Shown here: piece by piece, positions 17,565 through 25,770 of the stretch
How positions within the stretch are numbered: position 1 is the first letter of the stretch
Layout: each line of letters begins with the position of its first letter
NCBI GenBank assembly: GCA_039822045.1
Contig: JBCBMY010000012.1
Coordinates: 119,518-183,517 of the forward strand
DNA length: 64,000 bases
Direction of reading: 5' to 3'
DNA from: HLUCCA09 sp039822045
GTDB taxonomy: Bacteria; Pseudomonadota; Alphaproteobacteria; Rhodobacterales; Rhodobacteraceae
Notes under the pieces: generated by a model
Database searches by the model: none
What the model saw: only the letters and a program-made list of their open reading frames with translations
What the model was told of the DNA's origin: nothing
Position numbers and translations under genes: made by a program

Positions 17565-18455
17565 ATGACCTCTCTCCGCTCCACCGCCGCGCCGGCGGCC
17601 GCTGCTCTGCTGCTTGCCCTCTCCCCCTTGGCCGCTGCGGCCGACGGCCATCAGGATCTGCCCTCCCGGGTCCTCAACGGGCTCGAAGGGCCGTCCGCCG
17701 GTCGTATGATCTCGAACGTGCCGATCGCCAATACGCCCCTGATCGACGAAGGCATCCTCTCGATCCCCGGCTACAATCTGCGCACCCGCTCCTGGGTGAT
17801 CTCGGCCGAGGGCGGCACCGTGCCGATCCACTCCCATGCCGACCGCCCCGCCATTGTCTACACGCTGACCGGCGAGATTTTCGAGTATCGCAGCGACGCC
17901 GAAGGCCGCATCGCCCACGGCGCCGGCAGCCTCAGCCTCGAGGAGGGCGCCATCACCCATTGGTGGCTGAACGAGGGCACAGAAGACGTGCGCCTCATCG
18001 CGTTCGACGTCTTCAATGCCGGCGCCGACGACATGCTCATGCGCGCCGCCCCCGAGGCCCAGACGCTCGACATGCCCGACGCCTCCGGCGCTCAGCTCGA
18101 CCTCCTCGGCCTCGTCGATATCGGCGGGCACTATAACGGCGAGCAGGGCGCGGGCCTTTCGCTCTCCGCCTACCGCGCCGTGATCGAGCCAGGCGGCGTC
18201 CTGCCCTCCTTTGTCGCCGCAGGCGAGCCTCTGCAGGTCTGGGTCTGGCAGGGCGAGGTGACCGAGCACCGCTCCGATGCCGACACCCCCGTCGTCATCG
18301 CGGCCGAAGAGGGTGGCGCACTCGTCGGCGGCGCCACCGCCTATTGGGAGAACACAGGCGACAGCCCGGCCGAGCTCTTCTTCGGCGTTGTCGAGCCCCT
18401 CAGCGAAACCGAGGGCGTCCCCCAGGTCGCCGTCGAAGATCACGGCACGGAGTAA
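17565..18455 (+). CDS. exported bicupin protein
   Basis: A 296-residue protein with a signal peptide (AAAALLLALSPLAAAADG). Two cupin barrels follow. The first has clear metal-type ligands in VPIHSHADRP and a second-motif region near ITHWWLNEG. The second (LSAYRAVIEPGGVLPS onward) has lost the paired His of motif 1 and is probably structural. Function is unknown; exported cupins may bind or oxidise small molecules. The gene is five bases upstream of the MFS transporter gene, which suggests that the two handle the same compound. Confidence 0.8.
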   Translation: MTSLRSTAAPAAAALLLALSPLAAAADGHQDLPSRVLNGLEGPSAGRMISNVPIANTPLIDEGILSIPGYNLRTRSWVISAEGGTVPIHSHADRPAIVYTLTGEIFEYRSDAEGRIAHGAGSLSLEEGAITHWWLNEGTEDVRLIAFDVFNAGADDMLMRAAPEAQTLDMPDASGAQLDLLGLVDIGGHYNGEQGAGLSLSAYRAVIEPGGVLPSFVAAGEPLQVWVWQGEVTEHRSDADTPVVIAAEEGGALVGGATAYWENTGDSPAELFFGVVEPLSETEGVPQVAVEDHGTE

Positions 18456-18460
18456 GTCCG

Positions 18461-19675
18461 ATGAGCCTCGCCGCCAACATGACCGGCCTCGCGCCCGAAC
18501 TGGCGCGCGAGGCGCCCGAGGACCGGCGGGCGGTCATCCGCCGGTCGACCTTCATCGCGATCATCGCCTTTCTGACGCTGATCGACCTCTTCGGATCCCA
18601 GGCGCTTCTGCCCACGCTGGTCGAGGTCTATGGCGTCACGCCGGCTGCGATGGGTTTCGCCGTCAACGCCTCGGCCATCGGTATGGCGGCCGCCAGCCTC
18701 GTCGTTGCGATCTTTGCCCGGCGGATCAACCGCAAGCGCGGGATCTGGATCTGCCTGGCCCTCCTCGCGATCCCGACGACGCTTCTGGCCCACACCGACG
18801 ACCTGACGACCTTCACGCTCCTCCGGATCGCCCAGGGCGTCTTCATGTCTGCGGCCTTCACCCTTACACTGACGTATCTGTCCGAGGAATGCACGCTGAC
18901 GGCGCTCGGCGGCGCGATGGCTGCCTACATCACCGGCAACGTCGCCTCCAACCTTTTCGGGCGCCTCCTTGCCTCGGGCATTGCCGACAATCTGGGGCTG
19001 GCCGAAAGCTTCTACGGCTTTGCCGTTCTGAACCTTGCCGGTGCGGCGCTCGCCTTCTTCTATTTCGGCGACAGGGATGCCCACAGCCCCGCCCCGGGCG
19101 AGCAGACCCCGCTGATCGAAGCCTGGAGCGATCACCTGCGCAACCCGCGGTTGGCGCCGATGTTCCTTGTGGGCTTCGCGCTTCTCTTTGTCTTCGTGGC
19201 GACCTTCACCTACGCCAACTTCGTGCTGTCGTCCGAGACCTTCGCCCTGCCCCAGGCCGTCATCGGTCTCGTCTATTTCGTCTTCGCGCCCGCGATACTC
19301 ACGACACCGCTCGCCGCAGGCTCGGTGATGCGATATGGCGCGCGCGCGTCGTTCATGGGCGCGATCGCGGTCTCGATCTTGGGCCTCGCGCTCCTTCTGA
19401 CAACCGCGCTCGCAGCCTTCCTCTTGGGCCTTGCCCTCGTCGGCGCCGGCCTCTTCTTCGCGCAATCGGTGGCGACGGGCTATGTCGGGCGCACCGCCAC
19501 CCACGACCACGCCGCCGCCAACGGCCTCTACCTTGCCAGCTACTATGTCGGCGGCATCGTCGGCGCGCTCGTCATCGGCCAGCTCTTCGAGATGCAGGGC
19601 TGGAGCTCCGCAGTGCTGGCACTGATCGCACTGACGGTTGTCGCAGGCGTCCTTGGCCGGACCATGACGCGCTGA
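18461..19675 (+). CDS. MFS family transporter
   Basis: A 404-residue integral membrane protein with about twelve hydrophobic helices in two halves separated by a hydrophilic stretch (residues about 200-225). The cytoplasmic loop between helices 2 and 3 reads ARRINRKRG, the MFS A-motif region. It resembles drug/sugar exporters of the MFS. The substrate is unknown. The ATG at 18461 sits five bases after the bicupin stop, so translation is probably coupled. It is the last gene of the long plus-strand run and ends at a structured repeat. Confidence 0.88.
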   Translation: MSLAANMTGLAPELAREAPEDRRAVIRRSTFIAIIAFLTLIDLFGSQALLPTLVEVYGVTPAAMGFAVNASAIGMAAASLVVAIFARRINRKRGIWICLALLAIPTTLLAHTDDLTTFTLLRIAQGVFMSAAFTLTLTYLSEECTLTALGGAMAAYITGNVASNLFGRLLASGIADNLGLAESFYGFAVLNLAGAALAFFYFGDRDAHSPAPGEQTPLIEAWSDHLRNPRLAPMFLVGFALLFVFVATFTYANFVLSSETFALPQAVIGLVYFVFAPAILTTPLAAGSVMRYGARASFMGAIAVSILGLALLLTTALAAFLLGLALVGAGLFFAQSVATGYVGRTATHDHAAANGLYLASYYVGGIVGALVIGQLFEMQGWSSAVLALIALTVVAGVLGRTMTR

Positions 19676-19682
19676 GCCCCGG

Positions 19683-19745
19683 GCGCGGACCCAAGGGCGT
19701 AAGCCCGCCGCGCCATCGCCGGCCGCCCCCACGGCCCTCCGATAC
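19683..19745. repeat. structured intergenic repeat, copy A
   Basis: About 63 bases that closely match copy B at 20702-20765, including the shared cores AAGCCCGCCGCGCC and CCGCCCCCACGGCCC. It can fold into GGGC/GCCC (19695-19706) and GGCCG/CGGCC (19721-19736, loop CCCCCA). It lies between the convergent MFS and PEP-mutase-family genes, where it could also act as a two-way terminator. Confidence 0.7.
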
Positions 19746-19781
19746 ACGGCTCTACACCTCAATCAGGTCCGGATCTTAGAG

Positions 19782-20678
19782 CTAGCTTCGATACGTCTCC
19801 GCCCGCGCGTAATAGTCCTCAAACCCCAGCCGCTCGCGCAGCTCGCCAAACCCCAGCAACGCGTCCGGGTCTGTCGCATCCTCTCGGATCGCCTCCAGCG
19901 CCCCCACCATCGCCTTCATCCCCGCCGACAGCAGCGTCAGCGGATAAGCCGCAATGGCAAAGCCCATCTCCTCCAACTCGCGATGCGGCAGGATCGGGGT
20001 GAGCCCGCCCTCGAGCATGTTGACGAGTTTGGGGCCCTCCACCTCGCGACAGATCTCTGCCATCTCGTCGGCGGTCCGTGGCGCCTCGACAAAGGTGATG
20101 TCGGCCCCCGCATCCCGAAACGCCACGGCCCGTCCGATCCCCTCGGCCAAGCCATGGTCGTGCCGCGCATCGGTCCGGGCAAGGATCAGAACGTCGCCGC
20201 CCTCTGCGCGCAGCTCCGCCTGTGCGTCCACCGCCGCCCGGATCCGATCCTCCGCCGTCGCCCGATCCACCACCGCCTTGCCGGGCGTATGACCGCACCG
20301 CTTCGGCGCCACCTGATCCTCGATCATCACCGCCGCCGCGCCCGCCCGCGCCAGGCCCTTAACCGTCCGGATCACGTTCATCGCGTTGCCATAGCCGGTG
20401 TCGCCATCGGCCACGAAGGGCAGCCGCGTCGCCTCGGCCACGGAGCGTGTCTGCGCTTCGACCTCGCCATAGCTCATCAGCCCCAGATCCGGCTGCCCGA
20501 TCCGCGCCGCCGATGCCGCAAAGCCCGACAGGAACGTCATCTCGAACCCCGCCTGCTCGACCAGCCGCGCCGTCAGCCCGTCGAAACAGCACGGCGACAA
20601 CAGGAGCCGCCCCTCCGAGAGTAGATCCGCCAGGCGGGCGGCTTGCGATGCTGACGTCACTGGCGCCTCCACAAACAA
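19782..20678 (-). CDS. isocitrate lyase/PEP mutase family protein
   Basis: A 298-residue TIM-barrel enzyme of the isocitrate lyase/PEP mutase superfamily. The flexible-loop catalytic motif KRCGH holds C128, and the metal-binding acids are D91 and D93 in VADGDTGYGN, with MIEDQ following. The KRCGH form fits C-C lyases such as 2-methylisocitrate lyase or carboxyPEP/oxaloacetate-type enzymes rather than PEP mutase. The exact substrate cannot be fixed from sequence. It stands alone on the minus strand and is flanked on both sides by copies of the same 63-base repeat. Confidence 0.88.
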   Translation of the reverse strand: MFVEAPVTSASQAARLADLLSEGRLLLSPCCFDGLTARLVEQAGFEMTFLSGFAASAARIGQPDLGLMSYGEVEAQTRSVAEATRLPFVADGDTGYGNAMNVIRTVKGLARAGAAAVMIEDQVAPKRCGHTPGKAVVDRATAEDRIRAAVDAQAELRAEGGDVLILARTDARHDHGLAEGIGRAVAFRDAGADITFVEAPRTADEMAEICREVEGPKLVNMLEGGLTPILPHRELEEMGFAIAAYPLTLLSAGMKAMVGALEAIREDATDPDALLGFGELRERLGFEDYYARAETYRS

Positions 20679-20701
20679 ATGCCGGATGAGCTTGTCGCCC
20701 G

Positions 20702-20765
20702 GCGCGGAATCGAGGGCTGCAAGCCCGCCGCGCCTCGCCGGGCCGCCCCCACGGCCCGGCGATAC
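20702..20765. repeat. structured intergenic repeat, copy B
   Basis: About 64 bases closely matching copy A. Two hairpins are stronger here: GGGCT-gca-AGCCC (20714-20726) and GCCGGGCCG with CGGCCCGGC (20737-20745 and 20752-20760) around CCCCCA. This copy is in the divergent spacer upstream of both the lyase and the aminotransferase, so it cannot be a simple terminator for both genes. Confidence 0.7.
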
Positions 20766-20921
20766 GTCACCGGCGGTGCGACGCTCAACCCTCGCCCTGG
20801 CATCTCAACCATAAATCGCCCCGCATATCCCAAGGATCGCCGCGCCGCGGCCCGTCGATGCGCGGCTCGTGCCCCAACCATTTCCCTTGCTCCACGCACC
20901 GCATGCGCCCATCACCCGGTC

Positions 20922-22205
20922 ATGGAAACCGCTCTCGCCCGCCGCCACCGCCTTATGGGCACTTCGCGCCTGTTCTACGACGCGCCCGTGCACATCGTCC
21001 GGGGCGAGGGGGTCTGGCTGTGGGACGATGCGGGCCGCCGCTATCTCGACGCCTACAACAACGTGCCCGTCCTCGGCCATGCCCACCCGGCCGTCGCCGA
21101 GGCCGTGGCCCGCCAAACCGAACGGCTCGCCACCCATTCGCGCTATCTCTCCGACACGCTCCTCGACTATCTCGACCGCCTCACCGGCGCCCTGCCCGGC
21201 ATGGAGAGCGCGGTCCTCACCTGCACCGGGTCCGAGGCGAACGACCTCGCTCTCCGCGCCGCCCACGCCCTGACCGGCGCCACCGGGATCGTCGCCACCG
21301 CCTATTGCTACCACGGCAACACCAAGGCCGTGTCGCAGCTCAACGCCACCAACCCGCCCTTCGATGCCGAGCAGGGCAACATCGCCCGCGTGTTCGCGCC
21401 CGACAGCCTTCGCCCCCGCGGGGGCAGCGTCGAGGCAATGCACACCGCCTTCACGGCCGACATCCACCGTGCCATCGCCGACCTCGCCGCGCGCGGCCGC
21501 GGCACCTCGTGCCTGATGCTTTGCCCGATCCTGACCTTCGAGGGCCTGCCCACGCTCCCCAAAGGCTTCTTCGACGAGGCCGAGGCCGCCATCCGCGCCG
21601 CCGGCGGGATCGTGATTGCCGACGAGGTCCAGGCGGGCTTCGGCCGCACGGGCGCGCTCTGGGGCTTTGAGCATGTGGGCCTGACCCCCGACATCGTGAC
21701 CATGGGCAAGGCGATGGGCAACGGCTACCCGGTGGCCGGGCTCGCCACACGGGCCGAGCTCCTCGCCCGCACCCAGGAAAAGATATACTATTTCAACACG
21801 TTCGCGGCAAATCCTGTGGCGGCCGCCGCGGGCATGGCCGTACTCGACGCCCTTGCGGCCGGCGACCTGCCCGCGCACGCCGCCCGTACCGGCGCCCACC
21901 TCGCCGCCCGCCTCCGCGCGCTTCCCGATCCGGGCCTCGCCGACATCCGCAATGCCGGCCTCTTCGTCGCCGCCGAACTCGTGCGCAACCCCGAGAGCAA
22001 TGCCCCCGACCCCACACGCACCAAGCGCATCGTCGAAGGCATGCGCCAAGCCGGCATTCTCCTGTCGGCCTTAGGGCCCAGTGGCAACATCCTCAAGATC
22101 CGCCCGCCCCTGCCCTTTTCGCCCGAGCACGCCGACCTTCTGGCCGACACGCTGGCGGATGTCCTCGCCGCGACACCGCCTCACGACGGCCCCCACGAGG
22201 CATAG
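20922..22205 (+). CDS. class III PLP-dependent aminotransferase
   Basis: A 427-residue fold-type I aminotransferase. The PLP lysine is K263 in MGKAMGNGYPV, the cofactor aspartate D234 in VIADEVQAGFG, and TGSEANDLA binds the phosphate. The N-terminal GEGVWLWDDAGRRYLDAYNN is typical of the alanine-glyoxylate/phospho-lyase-like branch. The amino donor cannot be read from sequence. The ATG at 20922 begins the usual N-terminus but has no obvious ribosome site. Its 3' end overlaps by 25 bases, tail-to-tail, with the lipoate-ligase-like gene. Confidence 0.88.
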   Translation: METALARRHRLMGTSRLFYDAPVHIVRGEGVWLWDDAGRRYLDAYNNVPVLGHAHPAVAEAVARQTERLATHSRYLSDTLLDYLDRLTGALPGMESAVLTCTGSEANDLALRAAHALTGATGIVATAYCYHGNTKAVSQLNATNPPFDAEQGNIARVFAPDSLRPRGGSVEAMHTAFTADIHRAIADLAARGRGTSCLMLCPILTFEGLPTLPKGFFDEAEAAIRAAGGIVIADEVQAGFGRTGALWGFEHVGLTPDIVTMGKAMGNGYPVAGLATRAELLARTQEKIYYFNTFAANPVAAAAGMAVLDALAAGDLPAHAARTGAHLAARLRALPDPGLADIRNAGLFVAAELVRNPESNAPDPTRTKRIVEGMRQAGILLSALGPSGNILKIRPPLPFSPEHADLLADTLADVLAATPPHDGPHEA

Positions 22206-22888
22206 CCACGCGCCGCCAGCTCGGTCGCGAGTGCTGCGATGAATGCGGCCTCGGCCACGCCGAGGTCCACCAGCCGCACATGCGCCGCATCGCGCAGCGC
22301 CAACGGCCGGTCCAGCGCCTCGGCCAGCCGCCCGATCCGTGTGACCGCCGGCGCAATCTCCAGATCCGTCAGGATCAGCGCATGCGCCATCACGCTGCGC
22401 CGGCGCCAGCGCTGCGCCGTCCCCACGATCTTGCGGCCACCAACCTCGAGGTTGAAGTCCCCGTCGCAGAACGACCCGGCCACGGCGCCCGGCCCGGCCT
22501 CCACGCCCAAGGCCGCAAGTCCAGCTACCAGCGGCGCGCAGATTGCGCCATAGGCCGCCGGGATCGCCCGCGGTGCCCCTTCGCCAAGCGTCCAAGCCAA
22601 CGCAAGGTTCAGAACGCCCGGGCCTTGCGGCGTGATCCCGCCCCCGGTCTTGCGCTCGACAACGGGGTGACCCTCGGCGGCGAACATCGCCGCAACGTCG
22701 GCCCATCGGGGCGCCCGCGTGAACGGACGGGGTACGACGAGCCCTGGCGCGGCCGCCCGCCAGAGAAAGGCCGACGCACCCGCACGCCCCTCGGCGACCG
22801 CCGCCAGAAGCGTCATCTCGGCGTCGAGCCCCGCCGCCGCGTCGGGAAAGACCAGCGGCCCGTATCGCCCGTCGTCCCCGCCCACCAT
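22181..22888 (-). CDS. lipoate-protein ligase-like (BPL/LPL domain) protein
   Basis: A 235-residue protein of the biotin/lipoate ligase fold. The signature RKTGGGITPQGPGVLNLAL corresponds to the RRxGGGxxxHD...N loop, and DGDFNLEVGGRKIVGTAQR to the lipoyl-AMP-binding segment with its conserved Lys (K in GRKI). It is shorter than LplA (about 340 residues), lacking the C-terminal domain, like LipM/LipL or stand-alone family members. It may transfer lipoyl or octanoyl groups. It starts three bases after the stop of the MBL-like gene upstream, so they form an operon. Confidence 0.8.
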   Translation of the reverse strand: MVGGDDGRYGPLVFPDAAAGLDAEMTLLAAVAEGRAGASAFLWRAAAPGLVVPRPFTRAPRWADVAAMFAAEGHPVVERKTGGGITPQGPGVLNLALAWTLGEGAPRAIPAAYGAICAPLVAGLAALGVEAGPGAVAGSFCDGDFNLEVGGRKIVGTAQRWRRRSVMAHALILTDLEIAPAVTRIGRLAEALDRPLALRDAAHVRLVDLGVAEAAFIAALATELAARGYASWGPS

Positions 22889-22891
22889 CGC

Positions 22892-23803
22892 TCAGAGCGG
22901 CGCGCCCGCGTTGGCGCCCGCGAGCAGCTCGGGCGCCTTCCGCCGCGGATAGGCCAGCCGCATCGCCGCAACGGCCAGCTCATGCGACGGGCCCGCCGTC
23001 AACGTCGCGTCGAGCCGCTCCAGATAGGCCCGCATCCGGCCGAACTCGCGCCGCCCCGCCGGCGGTCCGTAGCCCGGCAGCAGCGCGGTGATCCCGGGCT
23101 CGGCCGCCAGCCCGCCCAGCGCCTCGATCCAGCGCCCGCGATTCTCGCCCGGCGGCGCATGCGTGCCATGGACCATCAGATCGCCCAGTGCCGCGACCCC
23201 CGCATCGGGAAACAGCACCGGCAGGGCATCGGGCCCGGCACTGAAGGGAAAGTTCATCACCTGCATGCGCGTGCTGCCCACCACCTGCAGGCCGAGCGCC
23301 AGATCGCGACGCAGCCGCTCGGGCACGGGCGGCCCGCCCGCGGCCGCCCCCCGCTCCAGATCGGCCGCGATCGTCGGCAGGGTCTCAAACGTCACCTCCG
23401 GGAACACCGCTGCTGCGGCCACACGCCCCGGCGCCGCCCCGGTCAGGATCGCCCGCTCGATCCGCTTGCCGCTCTCGGCAATGTGGAGCCGGAGTTCCTG
23501 CGCCACGGCCCGGTTTGCGCCCGCATCGATCAGGACGAACCGGTCCTCCAGCTCGATCAGATGCGCCGCCGCAAAGCTCTCGGCCGGCCCGGCCACCGCC
23601 GAATGCACCAGAATGCCCCCGGTCGACAGTGTCACAAGGCTCGGCGGCAAGGGCATCGCCGCGCGCGGTGCGGGCGCGCCGTTCTCCGGCGCCTCGATCC
23701 ACCCTTCAAGCTCCGCCAACCGGCGCCCGCCCACATAAAGCGCAACGCCCCCTGCGGCGATGGTCCCGAGCGTCACGGCGCGGCGGGTGACCCGTGCAGA
23801 CAT
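22892..23803 (-). CDS. degenerate metallo-beta-lactamase-fold protein, exported or membrane-anchored
   Basis: A 303-residue protein. It starts with a Tat-like signal or anchor (TRRAVTLGTIAAGGVALYVGG). The rest has the shape of an MBL-fold protein (FVLIDAGAN, later GVAALGDLMVHGTHAPPG and TALLPGYGPP), but the HxHxDH zinc motif is replaced by LTGAAPGRVAAAA, so it is probably not a zinc hydrolase. GGAGGG precedes the ATG at 23803. It is followed by the lipoate-ligase-like gene after three bases. Its role is unknown; a binding or scaffold function is possible. Confidence 0.75.
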   Translation of the reverse strand: MSARVTRRAVTLGTIAAGGVALYVGGRRLAELEGWIEAPENGAPAPRAAMPLPPSLVTLSTGGILVHSAVAGPAESFAAAHLIELEDRFVLIDAGANRAVAQELRLHIAESGKRIERAILTGAAPGRVAAAAVFPEVTFETLPTIAADLERGAAAGGPPVPERLRRDLALGLQVVGSTRMQVMNFPFSAGPDALPVLFPDAGVAALGDLMVHGTHAPPGENRGRWIEALGGLAAEPGITALLPGYGPPAGRREFGRMRAYLERLDATLTAGPSHELAVAAMRLAYPRRKAPELLAGANAGAPL

Positions 23804-23897
23804 CCCTGCCCTCCCTCGACCGCGCCGACCTTGCGCGGCGCGCAGCATGGCCGTCAAGCCGCCGAACGGGTCATCACCAAGACGACAGGGACCAGCC

Positions 23898-23936
23898 AAA
23901 GAAAAAGTCCGGCCAGCCCTGGGGGGCTGACCGGAC
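23898..23936 (-). terminator. Rho-independent terminator
   Basis: GTCCGGTCAGCC (23936-23925) and GGCTGGCCGGAC (23918-23907) close a CCCCAG loop, followed by TTTTTCTTT. The only non-Watson-Crick pair is U-G if the minus strand is transcribed but C-A if the plus strand is, which fixes the direction. Confidence 0.8.
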
Positions 23937-23976
23937 AAATCCGGAGCGACGGGGAGGAGGACAGATGTCGCTCCGG
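23898..23976 (-). ncRNA. candidate CCUCC-motif (cuckoo-type) small RNA
   Basis: On the minus strand, CCGGAGCGAC (23976-23967) pairs perfectly with GTCGCTCCGG (23950-23941) around a 16-base loop containing CCUCCUCCCC. Four bases later a 12-bp terminator hairpin ends in UUUUUCUUU. Alphaproteobacterial CCUCC-motif sRNAs have this plan: an anti-Shine-Dalgarno loop followed by an intrinsic terminator. No clear promoter is seen just upstream, so it may be processed from the 3' UTR of the small exported-protein gene at 24103-24462. Confidence 0.65.
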
Positions 23977-24064
23977 GCTCGCGGCCGCCCCAGCGGGGAG
24001 CATGGGGAGACAGAGGGGGGGCGCGCGAGGCGGAACTCGTAAAGAAACAAAGGAACTCGTTACA

Positions 24065-24106
24065 GCACTCAAACTCGAATGCACTTAAACTCGGTACCGC
24101 ACTTAA
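24065..24106. repeat. short tandem direct repeats
   Basis: GCACTCAAACTCGAAT (24065-24080), GCACTTAAACTCGGTACC (24081-24098) and GCACTTAA (24099-24106) are head-to-tail copies of a 16-18 base unit reaching into the stop codon of the minus-strand gene. A further GGAACTCGT pair lies at 24031-24060. The patch is AT-rich for this genome. It lies in the 3' UTR that leads to the small RNA. Confidence 0.6.
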
Positions 24107-24462
24107 TTGGTCAGACGGCCCTCCTCGCTCTCTGTCCCGTGCTCCGTTGGGAGGCTTTGGGGCAGCGGGTGAGCGGCGGTCGCCTCAAAGACGAAGCGAT
24201 AGCCAGGGCGGTCCGGCGTGCCCAGACGCACGCTGATCCGGTCGAAAGCGGGGGCGGCCGGGGCGCCGAAATGCGCCTCGCAGGCTTCTGTCGCGGCCGC
24301 CGCACAGGCCGTGCGGTCGTCCGAGTTGCGGTTGCACCAGCCGATCACGGTGTTGAAGCAGCCACCGAGCGTGGTGAACGCCGGCGCGGCCTGAACACCG
24401 CCCGCGAGCGTCAGCCCGGCAAGGGCAGCGCTGAGCGCGATGGGGGCGAAGGGCGTCGTCAT
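24103..24462 (-). CDS. small exported cysteine-containing protein
   Basis: A 119-residue protein with a signal peptide (IALSAALAGLTLAGGVQAAPA). The mature N-terminus holds four cysteines (GGCFNTVIGWC, then TACAAAATEAC), probably two disulfides, and a charged C-terminal tail. I do not recognise the family. Its 3' UTR contains short direct repeats and, about 125 bases on, a hairpin with a CCUCC loop and an intrinsic terminator. It may be the host transcript of that RNA. It is divergent from the glycosyltransferase-like gene at 24694. Confidence 0.65.
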   Translation of the reverse strand: MTTPFAPIALSAALAGLTLAGGVQAAPAFTTLGGCFNTVIGWCNRNSDDRTACAAAATEACEAHFGAPAAPAFDRISVRLGTPDRPGYRFVFEATAAHPLPQSLPTEHGTESEEGRLTN

Positions 24463-24693
24463 CCGTTCAGGTCTCCGCTTCGGCGTTGTTCCGGCCCGCG
24501 GCTCATCCGCGAGTTACAGTCATAGGTCGCCCGGCGTCAGGAAACGGTTCACTCATTCCAGAAGATTTTTCGCACCAGAACGCATGTCTCTGACTTTCCA
24601 AGAAACTTTCCTGCCGATCGCCGGCACGAGACCGTCGCCAAACGGACCGCCCCGTGAAAGAGTGGCGGAAGAGACCGACGGAACGGGGCGCAT

Positions 24694-25734
24694 GTGGCGG
24701 ACGCCAACTCGATAACCGACACCGGCGAGGGCGGCCCGGACGCGCAGCCCAGGCCGTTCAACCTGCTCGCCGTCGCCCAGGCGGGCCGCCTGCAATACGA
24801 AGCGCTTCTTCTGGCCGCCTCCCTGCGCGCCATGGATCCGGGCTTTCCCGGCCGGGTTATCCTCGCCGAGCCCCGCCCCACCGGCGCCTGGGCCGGCCAC
24901 GCCACCGAGATAGACAGCTCCACGGTCCGCGCCGCCCTCGACCGGCTCGAGGTCGAGATCCTGCCGTTCGAGGCGCACCAATTCGGCGCCGCCTATCCCA
25001 ACGGCAACAAGATCGAGGCGCTCACCCTCCTGCCCGAGGGCGAGCCCTTCCTCTTCCTTGACACCGACACGCTCATCACCGGCGCGCTCAGCCAGGTTCC
25101 CGTCGCCACCGAACCGCCCGCCGCCTCGATGCGGCGCGAAGGCACCTGGCCGGTGATCGAGCTCTACGGTCCGGGCTACGACGTCATCTGGGGCAGCCTC
25201 TACACCCGCTTCGGCCTCGATTTCTCCAGCTCGCTCGATCTGGCACATCCGCAGAGCTACTGGCAACGCTATCTCTACTTCAACGCCGGCTGGTTCACCG
25301 GCCCCTGCCCCCACATCTTCGGCCACAGGTTCCTCGAAACAGCTTGCGCCATCCGCGACGACCCGCCGGCCGAGCTTGTGTGCCAGCCCCTCGATCCCTG
25401 GCTCGACCAGATCGCCCTGCCGCTCGTGATCCACGGCCTCGGGGGCGGCCGCCCCGGTCCGGCGCTCGCCCGGCTCGACGGCGGGGTCGCCTGCCACTGG
25501 CGCGTCATGTCGCTGCTCTTCGCCCGCGAAAGCGACCGGGTGGTTGAGGTCCTGCGCGACGTCTCCGCCACGCCCTGGGTCAAGAAAGCGCTGAAGGAAT
25601 ACGAGCCCTTCCGTCGCCTGATCTATCAGCGAAAGGGTGAGAAGGCCCGCGCCCTGTTCGACCGCGACAACCTCCCCCATCCCGAAGTGAAGATCCGCAA
25701 ACGTCTGAAAAACAACAATCTCTGGTATCGCTAG
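24694..25734 (+). CDS. glycosyltransferase-like protein
   Basis: A 346-residue protein with a GT-A-like layout. An N-terminal VAQAGRLQYEALLLAASLR strand-helix is followed by FLFLDTDTLITG, a DxD-type nucleotide-sugar/metal motif, and by YLYFNAGWFTGPCP. No signal peptide or membrane helix is seen. The product is basic at its C-terminus (EVKIRKRLKNNN). The GTG at 24694 is the best start for the frame but has only a weak ribosome site. It is a single-gene unit, and the sugar acceptor is unknown. Confidence 0.65.
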   Translation: MADANSITDTGEGGPDAQPRPFNLLAVAQAGRLQYEALLLAASLRAMDPGFPGRVILAEPRPTGAWAGHATEIDSSTVRAALDRLEVEILPFEAHQFGAAYPNGNKIEALTLLPEGEPFLFLDTDTLITGALSQVPVATEPPAASMRREGTWPVIELYGPGYDVIWGSLYTRFGLDFSSSLDLAHPQSYWQRYLYFNAGWFTGPCPHIFGHRFLETACAIRDDPPAELVCQPLDPWLDQIALPLVIHGLGGGRPGPALARLDGGVACHWRVMSLLFARESDRVVEVLRDVSATPWVKKALKEYEPFRRLIYQRKGEKARALFDRDNLPHPEVKIRKRLKNNNLWYR

Positions 25735-25770
25735 CGTCTGGGCCTCGCAGTCCCGCAGCCCTGCGCTTCC

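Noticed and set aside
15582..18443. A 953-codon open frame on the minus strand
   Set aside because: It is antisense to three well-supported genes (bdhA, patatin, bicupin); long antisense frames are common in high-GC DNA, and its translation shows no family.
23965..24042. 25-codon plus-strand open frame preceded by GGAGGAGG
   Set aside because: The apparent ribosome site is the complement of the CCUCC loop of the minus-strand RNA candidate, and the direction of the adjacent terminator supports minus-strand transcription.
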